This document shows positions 43,638 through 53,302 of a stretch of DNA of 64,000 nt, in pieces; positions within the stretch are counted from its first letter, which is position 1; each line of letters starts with the position of its first letter. Under the pieces are notes generated by a model. The model was not told the DNA's origin, made no database searches, and saw only the letters and a program-made list of their open reading frames with translations. Position numbers and translations under genes: made by a program. This DNA is from Amaricoccus solimangrovi (GTDB lineage: Bacteria; Pseudomonadota; Alphaproteobacteria; Rhodobacterales; Rhodobacteraceae), in the NCBI RefSeq assembly GCF_006385685.1, contig NZ_VFRP01000001.1:310001-374000 (forward strand), written 5' to 3'.

Positions 43638-43653
43638 TGTAACCACCGTTACA
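43638..43653. promoter_or_regulatory. Perfect TGTAAC-N4-GTTACA operator-like palindrome
   Basis: TGTAAC-CACC-GTTACA in the 151-bp divergent region between the ChrB-N-like gene (24 bp away) and the methyltransferase gene. The rest of the region shows no other clear element. The symmetry fits a TetR/GntR-type dimer; the regulator is not identified. Confidence 0.55.
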
Positions 43654-43765
43654 TTCCGACACCCGTCCGCGTAACTCACAACTGCGTGTTCCCCCGCCCC
43701 CGGCGCGGGGAGGGCGTTTCGTGCTATGATCGCGGCCACCTGCCCCTTGAGGAAAGGAGGACGTC

Positions 43766-44560
43766 ATGCGTGAGGAGGAGGAGGCCAGGAAAGGCCAGAT
43801 CACGGCCGAGGCGGCCAAGGTCTACGAGGATTTCTTCGTTCCGGCGCTTTTCGGCCAGTTCGGACCCTGGCTCGCCGAGGCGGCCGGGATCGGCGGCGGC
43901 CGGGTGCTCGACGTCGCGACCGGGACCGGCGTGGCCGCCCGCGCGGCGCGCGACCGGGGCGCCGCGGTGACGGCGGTGGATATCAACGAAGGCATGCTGA
44001 GCGTGGCGCGGCGGCTCGCGCCGGGGATCGAGTTCCTGCGGGCGGCCGCGGAGGCGCTCCCCTTCGGGGAGGACGCGTTCGACGCGGTGACCTGCCAGTT
44101 CGGGCTCATGTTCTTCGACGACCGGAGCCGGGCGCTCACCGAGATGGCGCGGGTCTGCCGCCCCGGCGGCCGCGTCGCCGTCGCGGTCTTCGCAGGCTGG
44201 CGCGAGTCGCCGGGCTATCGCGACCTCATCCCGCTGATCGGGGAGATCGTCGGGGCCGAGGCCGCCGAGGCGCTGAAGGCGCCGTTCGTGCTCGGCGGCG
44301 CGGGCGTGCTGGAGGCGCTGCTGGCGGAGGCGGGGCTCGGCGGCGCCGCGGTTTCCGAGCGGATCGGCCGGATCCGCCACGCGTCCCTCGACGCCTGGCT
44401 CGACACGGAGATCGGCGGATGGACGCTGGCGAGCATGGTCGACGCGCCGACCCTCGCGGCGCTGAAGTCGGCCGCGCGGGACAGGCTTTCCGCCTGTTGC
44501 CAGCCCGACGGCGCCGTCTCCTTCGATGCCCCCGCCCGCTTCGCCGTCGCGACGGTGTGA
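43766..44560 (+). CDS. Class I SAM-dependent methyltransferase
   Basis: A 264-aa cytoplasmic methyltransferase of the Methyltransf_11/UbiE-like type. Motif I is VLDVATGTGVAARAA, motif II AVDINEGML, and a later ALPFGEDAFDAVTCQFGLMFF segment matches motif IV. The acceptor is unknown. The start has AAAGGAGGACGTC upstream. It is divergent from the ChrB-N-like gene. Confidence 0.88.
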   Translation: MREEEEARKGQITAEAAKVYEDFFVPALFGQFGPWLAEAAGIGGGRVLDVATGTGVAARAARDRGAAVTAVDINEGMLSVARRLAPGIEFLRAAAEALPFGEDAFDAVTCQFGLMFFDDRSRALTEMARVCRPGGRVAVAVFAGWRESPGYRDLIPLIGEIVGAEAAEALKAPFVLGGAGVLEALLAEAGLGGAAVSERIGRIRHASLDAWLDTEIGGWTLASMVDAPTLAALKSAARDRLSACCQPDGAVSFDAPARFAVATV

Positions 44561-44724
44561 GGCGGGCCGGAGGGAAGCGCGCCGGATCACGCCGCGCGTT
44601 CCGGACGGCGCCGGGGGGACAGGCGGTCCCTGACCCGCGTCGGCCGGGATTTCCGCGCCCGCCGCGCTTTCCTTCCGCGCCGAAATTCCTATGGTGGCGC
44701 CGGGTGCCGGCGGGGCCGGCGGGG

Positions 44725-46173
44725 ATGCAGGGGAGTGCCCAGGAAGTGACGCGGACCTATCCGAATTATGGCCGGATCGACGGGCCGATCGTGATCATCG
44801 GCTTCGGCTCGATCGGGCAGGGGACGCTGCCGCTCATAGAGCGGCACTTCACCTTCGACGCGGACGACGTGCACGTGATCGAGCCATCGGACGAGCACAA
44901 GACCTTCCTCGAGCAGCGCGGCGTGCATTTCGTCCATACCGAGCTGACGCGCGACAACTATCGCGCGCTGCTCGGGCAGTTCTTCGCGGGCGGCAAGGGA
45001 TTCTGCGTCAACCTCTCGGTCGACACGAGCTCGCTCGACATCATGAAGCTCTGCCGCGAATTCGGCGTGCCCTACATCGACACGGTGGTCGAGCCCTGGG
45101 CCGGGCACTACTTCGACCTCTCGCTGACCGACGCCGACCGCACGAACTACGCGCTGCGCGAGACGGTGCGGCGGGAGAAGGCGGCGAACCCGGGCGGCAC
45201 CACCGCCGTCTCCTGCTGCGGCGCCAATCCCGGCATGGTGTCCTGGCTCCTGAAGGAGGCGCTGCTCGTCCTCGCGCGCGACACCGGCCAGGACGCGACC
45301 CCGCCGAAGGACCGCGCCGGCTGGGCGAAGCTCATGCAGTCGCTCGGCGTCAAGGGCGTGCATATCGCCGAGCGCGACACCCAGGCCGGGCGCGACGCGA
45401 AGCCGCTCCACACCTTCGTCAACACCTGGTCGGTGGAGGGCTTCATCTCCGAGAGCTTCCAGCCCGCCGAGCTTGGCTGGGGCAGCCACGAGAAATGGTT
45501 CCCGCCGAACGGCCACCGGCAGGAAAAGGGCTGCAAGGCGGCGATCTATCTCGACACGCCGGGGCTGCTCACGAAGGTCCACACCTGGACGCCGGAGGCC
45601 GGGCCGCAATACGGCTTCCTCGTCACCCATAACGAGGCGATCTCGATCTCGGACTACTACACGGTGGGCGAGGGCGACACGCCGGAATTCCGGCCGACCT
45701 GCCACTACGCCTATCACCCCTGCGGCCAGGCGGTGCTGTCGCTCCATGAGATGCTCGGCGCGGGCAAGGTCCAGGAGGCGCAGAAGATCCTCGACGAAAA
45801 CGAGATCCTCTGGGGCGAGGATTGCCTCGGCGTGCTGCTCTACGGCCATGAGAGGAACGCGCTCTGGTACGGCTCGCGGCTCTCGATCCAGGAATGCCGC
45901 GACCTCGCGCCGTTCCAGAACGCGACCGGGTTGCAGGTGACGAGCGCGGTGCTCGCGGGCATGGCCTGGGCGCTGCGCCACCCGACGTCCGGGATCGTCG
46001 AGACCGACGAGATGGACCATGCCTTCTGCCTCGACGTGATGCGGCCCTATCTCGGCCGGATCGAGGGGCATTACACCGACTGGACGCCGATCTCGACCCG
46101 CTGGGCGCAGTTCGCCGAGGAGATCGACGAGAGCGATCCCTGGCAGTTCCAGAACGTGCTCGCCACCTCCTGA
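44725..46173 (+). CDS. hss: Homospermidine synthase
   Basis: NAD-dependent enzyme making sym-homospermidine from putrescine, a main polyamine of many alphaproteobacteria. From this start 482 aa. The N-terminal Rossmann motif [36 protein letters not shown] and the long conserved C-terminal part identify the family. A GTG at 44746 preceded by AGGGGAG would give 475 aa, close to the Blastochloris enzyme, so the start is uncertain. A short hairpin follows the stop. Confidence 0.94.
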   Translation: MQGSAQEVTRTYPNYGRIDGPIVIIGFGSIGQGTLPLIERHFTFDADDVHVIEPSDEHKTFLEQRGVHFVHTELTRDNYRALLGQFFAGGKGFCVNLSVDTSSLDIMKLCREFGVPYIDTVVEPWAGHYFDLSLTDADRTNYALRETVRREKAANPGGTTAVSCCGANPGMVSWLLKEALLVLARDTGQDATPPKDRAGWAKLMQSLGVKGVHIAERDTQAGRDAKPLHTFVNTWSVEGFISESFQPAELGWGSHEKWFPPNGHRQEKGCKAAIYLDTPGLLTKVHTWTPEAGPQYGFLVTHNEAISISDYYTVGEGDTPEFRPTCHYAYHPCGQAVLSLHEMLGAGKVQEAQKILDENEILWGEDCLGVLLYGHERNALWYGSRLSIQECRDLAPFQNATGLQVTSAVLAGMAWALRHPTSGIVETDEMDHAFCLDVMRPYLGRIEGHYTDWTPISTRWAQFAEEIDESDPWQFQNVLATS

Positions 46174-46193
46174 CGGGCGCCCCCCGCCGCTCG

Positions 46194-46209
46194 CCGCCCG
46201 AGCGGGCGG
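46194..46209. terminator. Small hairpin after homospermidine synthase
   Basis: CCGCCC-GAGC-GGGCGG, a perfect 6-bp stem, 20 bp after the stop. No T-run; weak terminator candidate. Confidence 0.35.
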
Positions 46210-46277
46210 GGAACCGCCTGTGGAAGAAATCCGCCGAGAAGAAAGTCTCCGCTCGCCAAACGGCGGGCGGAGCATTA

Positions 46278-46291
46278 GTATCGTCCGATAC
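46278..46291. promoter_or_regulatory. GTATCG-TC-CGATAC palindrome upstream of the MATE gene
   Basis: Perfect 6-bp arms separated by 2 bp, 107 bp before the MATE start in a 225-bp intergenic region. Candidate operator; no regulator gene adjacent. Confidence 0.35.
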
Positions 46292-46398
46292 CCCGCGCAT
46301 TTGTCAGGTTAATTCGTGCATCCAGTATCCCCGCGCGCGACGCGCTCCCGGTTCCCACACGGCCGCTCTACTCGTATGGCGAGCAAGGAGGCGCGCTG

Positions 46399-47775
46399 AT
46401 GCCCCAGGCCCGCTTCCTCGAAGGCTCGACGATGAGCCATGTGATCCGGATGACGCTGACCGGCGCCGCCGCGCTCACCTTCATGTTCCTGATCGACACG
46501 GCGACGCTCTTCTGGATCTCGCGGCTGCGGGACGAGGCGCTGATGGCCGCGCTCGGCTTCGCCTGGACGATCCAGTTCTTCATCATCTCCACCGGCATCG
46601 GCCTCGCGATCGCCACCACCGCGCTGGTGAGCCGCGCCTTCGGCGAGGGCGACATCGCCGGCGCCCGGCGACTCGCCACCGCCTCGGTCGTGATCACCCT
46701 CGCCTCGCAGGTCCTGCTCGTCGTCGCGGTCATGCTCTGGCGGCGGACGATCCTGCATTACGCGGGCGCGAGCGGGGCGACGCTCGACATCGCGGACCGC
46801 TTCCTCGTCATCACGCTGCCGTCGATGCCGCTGATGGCGATCGGCATGTGCGGCGGCGCGATCCTGCGCGCGATCGGCGACGCCTGGCGGGCGATGCTGG
46901 TCACGATGATCGCGGGCATCGTCGCGATGCTGCTCGATCCGGTCTTCATCTTCTGGCTCGACCTCGGCATCGACGGCGCCGCCTGGGTGATGCTGATCGC
47001 CCGTGTCGGCGTCGGCGTGCTCGCGCTCTGGTATCTGATCGGCGCGCACCGGATCCTCGGCCGGGTCGGGCCGGGCGATCTGAAGGCGATCCTCCATCCG
47101 TTCGGCCTGATCGCGGTCCCCGCGATCATGACGCAGATGTCGACGCCCTTCGGCAACGCGCTGCTCACCCATTTCATCGCCGCCTTCGGCGACGGCGCGG
47201 TGGCGGGCTTCGCGGTGATCTCGCGCCTCACGGTCCTCGCCTTCGGCGGGATCTTCGCGCTCTCGGGCGCGATCGGCGGCATCCTCGGCCAGAACTACGG
47301 CGCGGGGCTGATGCCGCGCGTGCGCCGGGTCTATCGCGACAGCGTGCTCTTCTGCTTCGCCTATACGCTCGCCGCCTGGGCGATCCTGTTCGCGACGCGG
47401 GAGCGGGTGGTGGAGCTCTTCCGCCTCGGCCACGAGGGCGCGGTGGTGATCGACGCCTTCGTGGGCATCGCCGCCGGCGGCTTCGTCTTCACCGGCGCGC
47501 TCTTCGTCGCGAATTCCGCCTTCAACACGCTTGGCAAGCCGCTCTGGTCCACCGGTTTCAACTGGGCGCGCGACGGCTTCGTGCTGCTCCCCTTCGCCTG
47601 GGCGATGTCGCGCGCCTTCGGGGCGCCGGGCGTGCTCTACGGCCAGGCGGCGGCGGGGGTGGTCGTCGGCACGATCGCGGCCTGGGCTGGCTGGCGCTTC
47701 GTCGCGGGGCTCATGCCCGCGCGGCTCGGCGTCTTGGAAACCGGCGCCGAGGACCTACATCATCGCGCGAGATGA
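46399..47775 (+). CDS. MATE-family efflux transporter
   Basis: A 458-aa inner-membrane exporter with about twelve hydrophobic segments in two MatE halves. It has the typical early segment [14 protein letters not shown], and the second-half [20 protein letters not shown]. It is likely a cation-coupled drug or metabolite antiporter; substrate not predictable. Start at 46399 with AAGGAGGCGCG upstream. A palindrome lies upstream. Confidence 0.9.
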   Translation: MPQARFLEGSTMSHVIRMTLTGAAALTFMFLIDTATLFWISRLRDEALMAALGFAWTIQFFIISTGIGLAIATTALVSRAFGEGDIAGARRLATASVVITLASQVLLVVAVMLWRRTILHYAGASGATLDIADRFLVITLPSMPLMAIGMCGGAILRAIGDAWRAMLVTMIAGIVAMLLDPVFIFWLDLGIDGAAWVMLIARVGVGVLALWYLIGAHRILGRVGPGDLKAILHPFGLIAVPAIMTQMSTPFGNALLTHFIAAFGDGAVAGFAVISRLTVLAFGGIFALSGAIGGILGQNYGAGLMPRVRRVYRDSVLFCFAYTLAAWAILFATRERVVELFRLGHEGAVVIDAFVGIAAGGFVFTGALFVANSAFNTLGKPLWSTGFNWARDGFVLLPFAWAMSRAFGAPGVLYGQAAAGVVVGTIAAWAGWRFVAGLMPARLGVLETGAEDLHHRAR

Positions 47776-47801
47776 ACCCCCGCGATGAAGGAGACACGGG
47801 C

Positions 47802-48464
47802 ATGGTATTCGGCCTCTTCAAGCCGCGTGAAATGCCGGCGAGGGGCGAGGCCCTGCCGGGCCGCCCCGACCCGATCCCGACCGCCGAGACGCATTTCGTC
47901 AACCACCGCGCGCTCCAGGGGCCGGTGCCGGACGGGTTCGAACGGGCGATCTTCGGCATGGGCTGCTTCTGGGGCGTCGAGCGGATGTTCTGGCGCCAGC
48001 CGGGCGTCTGGATGACGGCGGTCGGCTACGCCGGCGGCGAGACGCCCAACCCGACCTATCAGGAGGTCTGCACCGGGCGCACCGGCCACAACGAGGTGGT
48101 GCTCGTCACCTACGACCCGTCCGTGACCAGCTACGAGGCCTTGCTGAAGGTGTTCTGGGAGGGCCACGACCCCACGCAGGGCATGCGCCAGGGCAATGAC
48201 CACGGCACGCAGTACCGCTCCGGCATCTATACCTTCACCCCGGAGCAGGCGGACGCGGCCGAGGCCTCGAAGGCGGCCTTCCAGGCGCGGCTGACCGGGG
48301 CCGGCTACGGGCCGATCACCACCGAGATCCTGCCGGCGGCGGAATTCTACTACGCCGAGGACTACCACCAGCAGTATCTGGCGAAGAACCCCGGCGGCTA
48401 TTGCGGCATCGGCGGCACGGGCGTGAGCTGCCCGATCGGGCTCGGCGCCGCCGCCGGCGCCTGA
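47802..48464 (+). CDS. msrA: Peptide-methionine (S)-S-oxide reductase MsrA
   Basis: Repairs oxidised methionine with thioredoxin. 220 aa. The catalytic cysteine lies in [10 protein letters not shown], followed by [28 protein letters not shown] and the [18 protein letters not shown] region. Two C-terminal cysteines ([15 protein letters not shown]) act as resolving residues in this subgroup. The start at 47802 has GAAGGAGA upstream. It follows the MATE gene by 26 bp; the two may be cotranscribed. Confidence 0.95.
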   Translation: MVFGLFKPREMPARGEALPGRPDPIPTAETHFVNHRALQGPVPDGFERAIFGMGCFWGVERMFWRQPGVWMTAVGYAGGETPNPTYQEVCTGRTGHNEVVLVTYDPSVTSYEALLKVFWEGHDPTQGMRQGNDHGTQYRSGIYTFTPEQADAAEASKAAFQARLTGAGYGPITTEILPAAEFYYAEDYHQQYLAKNPGGYCGIGGTGVSCPIGLGAAAGA

Positions 48465-48545
48465 CTCGCGCTTGACCTCGGCCCCGGGGCGGCATAGGCG
48501 CGCGCGAACGCCGCCACACACGCGCGCGCGCCCCGGGAGACGCCG

Positions 48546-49409
48546 ATGCCCCTCTACTATGCCAGCACCGTCCTGAAGGGCGAAGACGCCGCCCGCGCGC
48601 TCGGCGACGCGCTCGAGAGCCTCGACCCGCTCGCGACCGAGGTGCGCGACCATGACGACGGCTCCGGCCGCTGGGACGTGGGCGCGCATTTCGACGGCCG
48701 GCCCGACGCGGCCGGGCTCGCGCTCGTCGCGGCGCTCCACGGCGCGCCCGACTTCGCCGTCTCGAAGGTCGAGGAGCGCGACTGGATCGCCCAGGTCCGT
48801 TCCGAACTCACCCCTGTCGAGGCGGGCCGCTTCGTCGTCTACGGCGCGCACGACCGCGACGCGGTGCCGACGAACCGCGTGCGCCTCGAGATCGAGGCGG
48901 CGCAGGCCTTCGGCACCGGCCACCACGCCTCGACGCAGGGCTGCCTCACCGCGCTCGACCGGCTCGCGCGCGCCGGGCTCGTCGCGCGGCGCGTGGCCGA
49001 TATCGGCGGCGGCACCGGCGTGCTCGCGATGGCGGCGGTCTCGATCTGGCCCGCCCGCGCCATCGCCTCGGACATCGACCCGGTGGCGACGCTGACCGCG
49101 CGCGAGAACGCGGCCGCGAACGGCCTCGGCCCGGACATCCTCTGCCTGACGGCGCCGGGCTTCAACCATCCCGTCCTCGCCGCCCGGGCGCCCTTCGACC
49201 TCGTCTTCGCCAATATCCTCGCCGCGCCGCTGAAACGCCTCGCCCCGGCGATGGCCCGCCACCAGGCGCCGGGCGGCGTCGCGATCCTCTCGGGGCTCCT
49301 GACCCGCCAGGCGCCGGGCGTGCGCGCGGTCTACGAAGGCTGGGGCTACCGCCGGATCGACCGGGTGGTGATCGGGGAATGGACGACGCTGGTGCTCCGG
49401 CGCGGCTAG
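48546..49409 (+). CDS. prmA: Ribosomal protein L11 methyltransferase
   Basis: Methylates ribosomal protein L11. 287 aa, with an N-terminal substrate-binding domain and a C-terminal SAM domain: VADIGGGTGVLAMAAV (motif I), IASDIDPVATLTARENAAANGL (motif II) and FANILAAPLKRLAP (catalytic NIL motif). Alphaproteobacterial PrmA-type length. ATG with GGGAGACGCCG upstream. Single gene. Confidence 0.93.
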   Translation: MPLYYASTVLKGEDAARALGDALESLDPLATEVRDHDDGSGRWDVGAHFDGRPDAAGLALVAALHGAPDFAVSKVEERDWIAQVRSELTPVEAGRFVVYGAHDRDAVPTNRVRLEIEAAQAFGTGHHASTQGCLTALDRLARAGLVARRVADIGGGTGVLAMAAVSIWPARAIASDIDPVATLTARENAAANGLGPDILCLTAPGFNHPVLAARAPFDLVFANILAAPLKRLAPAMARHQAPGGVAILSGLLTRQAPGVRAVYEGWGYRRIDRVVIGEWTTLVLRRG

Positions 49410-49583
49410 CGGGGTCGCGCGTTCCCGCGTCGCGCGAATCCCTTTCCCGGGCGACCGGACACGGCGCCCCGTTCCGGCCGGCGCCGGATGCAGCGTGAAT
49501 CCGCTTGCCGGAATTCCCGGCCCCCGCTTCAATCGAAGCATTGATCGACGACTTTGCTTCATTGATTCGGAAAGGATTTGGCC

Positions 49584-51036
49584 GTGGCACAGGTTGCTTC
49601 GGACGGCGACGATTTTGTCGTGATCGACACGGAAAACACCACATTCGACGCGCTCGGGGGGGAATGACCGCGTGCGCGTCCTCGCGACGGGGGCGCGCGT
49701 TCTCGGCAATACCGGCGACGACTGGCTGACGGCCGGGCTGCGCGTCGTGGCCGACGGGCACATGAGCCTGACGACCGATCTGCGCGGCGGCGCGGGGGAC
49801 GATCATCTGCGCGCCACGCTGGTGCTGGAGGACGCCGATATCGACTTCGACAATCTGGTATCGGCGCATCTCTCGGGCGGGGCCGGGGACGATCTGCTGC
49901 GGCTGCGGCTGGGCGCCTCGGACGCCTCGCTGCGCGGCGTCGTGGATGGCGGCGCGGGCGACGACCGGATCACCGTCACCGACGAACCCGTTTCCGGCGG
50001 ATTCGGGCCGCTCGGGGAGGATCTCGCGGTCCGGGGCGGCGCGGGAGACGACGTGATCCGCCTCGATCTCTATCTTTCGAGCCTGAGTTCCGAACTCGCG
50101 GCCGCGATCGGGGGCGGCCGGGGCGAAGACCGGATCTTCGCCCATCTGCGGGCGAGCGGCGACGACGGCGGGGAGGCGGCTGGCCGGATCGGCGGCGGCG
50201 GCGGCGACGACCACATCCGCCTGATCGTCGAGGGCGTCGAAACGGGCGTCGGCGGCGATGAGCATGCCATGGCGCGCGGTGGCGCGGGCGACGACCGGAT
50301 CGCGATCGTCGCGCGGGGGTTCAACGCCTTCGAGACGGCGCAGACGCGGGGAACGGGCGACGGCGGCGACGACGTGGTGACCGCCCTCTGCGCGCTGACG
50401 GGCGACTACGGCGAGGCTTCGAACCGGCTCGACGGCGGCCGCGGCGACGACCGGCTGACCGCCCGGCTCGACCTCGGCTCGGCCTTCGGGAGCAGCGGGC
50501 TCAACCTGCTGCGCGGTGGCGCGGGCGACGACCGGCTGCTCGCGATCGTGAAGCTGGAGGAGGGCCATGACACGGCCGCCCATTCGGAGCTTTCCGGCGG
50601 CGCGGGCGATGACTGGCTGACCGTTCGGGGCGGCGACGGCAACATCCTCGATGGCGGCGGCGGCGACGACGCGCTGCGGGGCGGAGCGCGGGCGGACCGG
50701 CTGATCGGCGGGCGGGGCGCGGATGATCTCCTCGGCGGCGGCGGCGACGACGCCTTCGTCTTCCGCCCCGGCGACGGCCCGTGCCGCGACCGGGTCGCGG
50801 ATTTCGCGCATGGCCACGACGTCATCGACTTCTCCGGCTTCGACGCCGACGCCACCCGGGAGGGCGATCAGGCCTTCGCCTTCGGCGGCGGCCATGGCGC
50901 CGGCCACGTCTGGCTGAGCGCCGGGGCGGGGGGCGCGAGCCTCATCCATGCCGCCGCCGGAACGGAAACGCTCGTCGTCGCGGTGCTCGACGGGCAGGCC
51001 GGAGGCGGCTGGTCGGCGGAGGATTTCATCCTCTGA
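49584..51036 (+). CDS. RTX calcium-binding protein split by a frameshift in a G7 tract
   Basis: The natural start is GTG 49584 (GGAAAGGATTTG upstream), giving about 26 residues (VASDGDDFVVIDTENTTFDA type) before TGA at 49664-49666. Removing one G from the seven-G run 49656-49662 joins this to the long frame ending at 51036 and restores the RTX-like LGGNDRVRVL, so the two frames belong to one gene of about 484 aa. The rest is a string of GGAGDDRI/GGGGDDHI repeats, many of non-standard spacing, ending with a serralysin-like C-terminal module (GADDLLGGGGDDAFVF... DFIL). It is a possible phase-variable gene, a recent mutation, or a sequencing error. Without a frameshift translation would start at an internal GTG such as 49672. 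Confidence 0.78.
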
Positions 51037-51218
51037 CGCCACCCATACCCCCCGGACCGGCCTTCGGGTCGATCCGGAGGCTCGTCACGTTCCTGTAGGC
51101 GCCGAGAGACGCGGCGCGCCGGGACACATGCCCGGCCCGCGACGGCCGCGTCGTTTCCGGGTTTGCCGATCCCGGGCCGGGAGGGTAAATCCCGGCCGAC
51201 AAAGCATCAGGGATCGTG

Positions 51219-52697
51219 ATGGACGAGTTTTCGCCAACCAAGATCAACCAGTGGAAGACCCTCGACAAGGATCTCGGCCGGATCGCCCTTCTCGAGAGCG
51301 CCTCGGCCGCGATCGCGCGGCCGAGGGTGGCGATCGGCATCGCGGTGGTCTTCATCCTGGTCTGCGGTTTCGCCGCCGCCGCCTTCGTCGGCGCCGGGCC
51401 CGGCACGCTCACAATCGTCGTCGCCGCGGCCTTCGGCGCCTACATGGCGCTCAACATCGGCGCGAACGACGTCGCCAACAACATGGGCCCCGCCGTGGGT
51501 GCGAACGCGCTCACCATGTCGGGCGCGCTGGCCATCGCCGCGGTCTTCGAGACGGCGGGCTCGCTCATCGCCGGGGGCGACGTGGTCTCGACGATCTCGG
51601 GCGGGATCGTCGCCCCCTCCGCGGTCGCCGGCCCGGGCGTCTTCGTCTGGGCGATGATGGCGGCGCTGATCGCCTCCTCGGTCTGGCTCAATCTCGCCAC
51701 CTGGCTCGGCGCGCCGGTCTCCACCTCGCATGCGATCGTCGGCGGGGTGATGGGATCGGGCATCGCCGCCGCGGGTTTCGCGGCGGTGCAATGGGGCACG
51801 CTCGGCCAGATCGCCGCCTCCTGGGTGATCTCGCCGGTCATGGGCGGCGCGATCGCCGCCGTCTTCCTCGCCTTCATCAACCGCTACATCAAGGACGCGC
51901 CCGACAAGCTGGCCGCGGCGCGGCTCTGGGTGCCCGTGCTCATCGGCCTGATGGCGGGCAGCTTCACCGCCTATCTGGCGATGAAGGGGCTGAGGAAGGT
52001 CGTCGACGTCTCGCTGGCGCAGGCGCTGCTCCTCGGCCTCGCGGCGGGGGTGGCGGTCTGGCTCGTCTTCCTGCCCGTGGTCCGCTGGCAGGCGACGGGA
52101 ATGCACAACCGCAAGCGCGACCTGAAGCAGCTCTTCGGCCTGCCGCTGATCGTCTCGGCCGCGCTGCTTTCCTTCGCGCACGGGGCGAACGACGTCGCCA
52201 ACGCGGTCGGGCCGCTCGCGGCGATCGTGCACGCGGTGACGTCGATGGACGCGGGCGACAAGGTCGCGATCCCCCTCTGGGTCATGGCGATCGGCGCCTT
52301 CGGCATCTCCTTCGGCCTGCTGCTGTTCGGGCCCCGGCTCATCCGCCTGGTCGGGCAGGAGATCACCAAGCTCAACCAGATGCGCGCCTATTGCGTGGCG
52401 CTCTCGGCGGCCATCACGGTGATCGCCGCCTCCGGCCTCGGCCTGCCGGTCTCCTCGACGCATGTCGCGCTCGGCGGCGTGTTCGGCGTCGGCTTCTTCC
52501 GCGAATGGGAGGAGGAGCGGCGGGCGCGCGCGCTGAACCTGAGGAAGGGCAAGCCCGTCGCGGCCGATGAGCGCAAGCGCCGCAAGCTGGTCCGCCGGGC
52601 GCATGTGCTCGGCATCGCCGCCGCCTGGGTCGTCACGGTGCCGCTGACCGCGCTTCTGTCCGCCGCGATCTTCCGCGCGATCCTGTTCCTCGTCTGA
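51219..52697 (+). CDS. Inorganic phosphate transporter (PiT family)
   Basis: A 492-aa inner-membrane low-affinity phosphate symporter with about eleven hydrophobic segments. Both PiT signatures are present: GANDVANNMGPAVGANALT in the first half and HGANDVANAVGPLAAI in the second, plus the matching LGAPVSTSHAIVGG and GLPVSSTHVALGG. A long hydrophilic N-terminus (about 40 residues) and a basic loop near the end are extra. ATG 51219 directly follows a GTG in frame (51216). Confidence 0.94.
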   Translation: MDEFSPTKINQWKTLDKDLGRIALLESASAAIARPRVAIGIAVVFILVCGFAAAAFVGAGPGTLTIVVAAAFGAYMALNIGANDVANNMGPAVGANALTMSGALAIAAVFETAGSLIAGGDVVSTISGGIVAPSAVAGPGVFVWAMMAALIASSVWLNLATWLGAPVSTSHAIVGGVMGSGIAAAGFAAVQWGTLGQIAASWVISPVMGGAIAAVFLAFINRYIKDAPDKLAAARLWVPVLIGLMAGSFTAYLAMKGLRKVVDVSLAQALLLGLAAGVAVWLVFLPVVRWQATGMHNRKRDLKQLFGLPLIVSAALLSFAHGANDVANAVGPLAAIVHAVTSMDAGDKVAIPLWVMAIGAFGISFGLLLFGPRLIRLVGQEITKLNQMRAYCVALSAAITVIAASGLGLPVSSTHVALGGVFGVGFFREWEEERRARALNLRKGKPVAADERKRRKLVRRAHVLGIAAAWVVTVPLTALLSAAIFRAILFLV

Positions 52698-52754
52698 CCG
52701 GCGGGGCGCGGGTTCCGCGGCCCTGCGCCCCTTTTCAAACCCCCGGAATCAAGA

Positions 52755-52774
52755 GACCGCCCCGATGGGCGGTC
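52755..52774 (+). terminator. Hairpin after the phosphate transporter gene
   Basis: GACCGCCC (52755-52762), CGAT loop, GGGCGGTC (52767-52774), 57 bp after the transporter stop; perfect 8-bp stem but no T-run. Confidence 0.6.
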
Positions 52775-52783
52775 CCTCCGATG

Positions 52784-52806
52784 AAAAAGGCCGCCCCGGG
52801 GCGGCC
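52784..52806 (-). terminator. Terminator of the DUF1127 gene
   Basis: Perfect 18-bp palindrome GGCCGCCCC-GGGGCGGCC (52789-52806), followed on the minus strand by TTTTT (52788-52784). It lies 25 bp beyond the DUF1127 stop. Confidence 0.75.
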
Positions 52807-52831
52807 TCGCGTCCCGCGGTCGGGCCGGCGC

Positions 52832-53053
52832 TCAGCGCCGCGCGAGGTCCTGGGCCACGGCCGCGATGTGGCGGCGGTTCACCCCGATGTCCTCGAGCTG
52901 GGCGTCGGTCAGCCGGGCGAGGGCGCTCTCGGTCGCGCGCGCGTTCCGCCAGCGAAGGGCGGCGTCGTACACGCGCTCGAAGAGATTCACGACACGGAGG
53001 GTGGCAACGGAGCCGAGCGGCGCCGCCTGACGGGTGATTTCATAGACAGCCAT
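52832..53053 (-). CDS. DUF1127 small protein
   Basis: A 73-aa basic protein. The C-terminal 40 residues (YDAALRWRNARATESALARLTDAQLEDIGVNRRHI) are the DUF1127 domain, with the conserved R..A...L..L.D..L.DIG..R pattern. Related small DUF1127 proteins in Rhodobacterales bind RNA and respond to stress. The ATG at 53053 has TTGAGGAAA upstream; a TTG at 53068 is less likely. A strong terminator follows. Confidence 0.85.
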   Translation of the reverse strand: MAVYEITRQAAPLGSVATLRVVNLFERVYDAALRWRNARATESALARLTDAQLEDIGVNRRHIAAVAQDLARR

Positions 53054-53209
53054 TTCCAGTTTCCTCAAGGCGGGAACCCCTGACGATCCCGGGTTCCGAA
53101 TACGTCTCGAATATCAGTTTTCATTCTGTCCAAACAATGAGCATTCCTGCATCCCATCCATGCATCCAACGCATATCTCCTGTCAAAAGATTAATATCCA
53201 CAGTCTGTT

Positions 53210-53227
53210 ACAGGTTTTCATGCCTGT
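53210..53227. promoter_or_regulatory. ACAGG-N8-CCTGT dyad upstream of ruvC
   Basis: ACAGG-TTTTCATG-CCTGT, 76 bp before ruvC in the divergent ruvC/DUF1127 region of about 250 bp, which is comparatively AT-rich. It is not a LexA box. Weak operator candidate. Confidence 0.3.
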
Positions 53228-53302
53228 TCCCCCGCGCGCCATGCTTGGCGGATGTTCCGGGTTCGTGCTAATGAGGGCGCGAGGCAGGAAGCAGGAGCGC
53301 GC

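Noticed and set aside
45894-47801. Long in-frame extension upstream of msrA on the + strand
   Set aside because: It is the out-of-frame shadow of the MATE gene; msrA begins at 47802 with a good ribosome site.
53253-53264. GTTCCGGGTTC before ruvC as a LexA box
   Set aside because: The half-sites are separated by only 3 bp.
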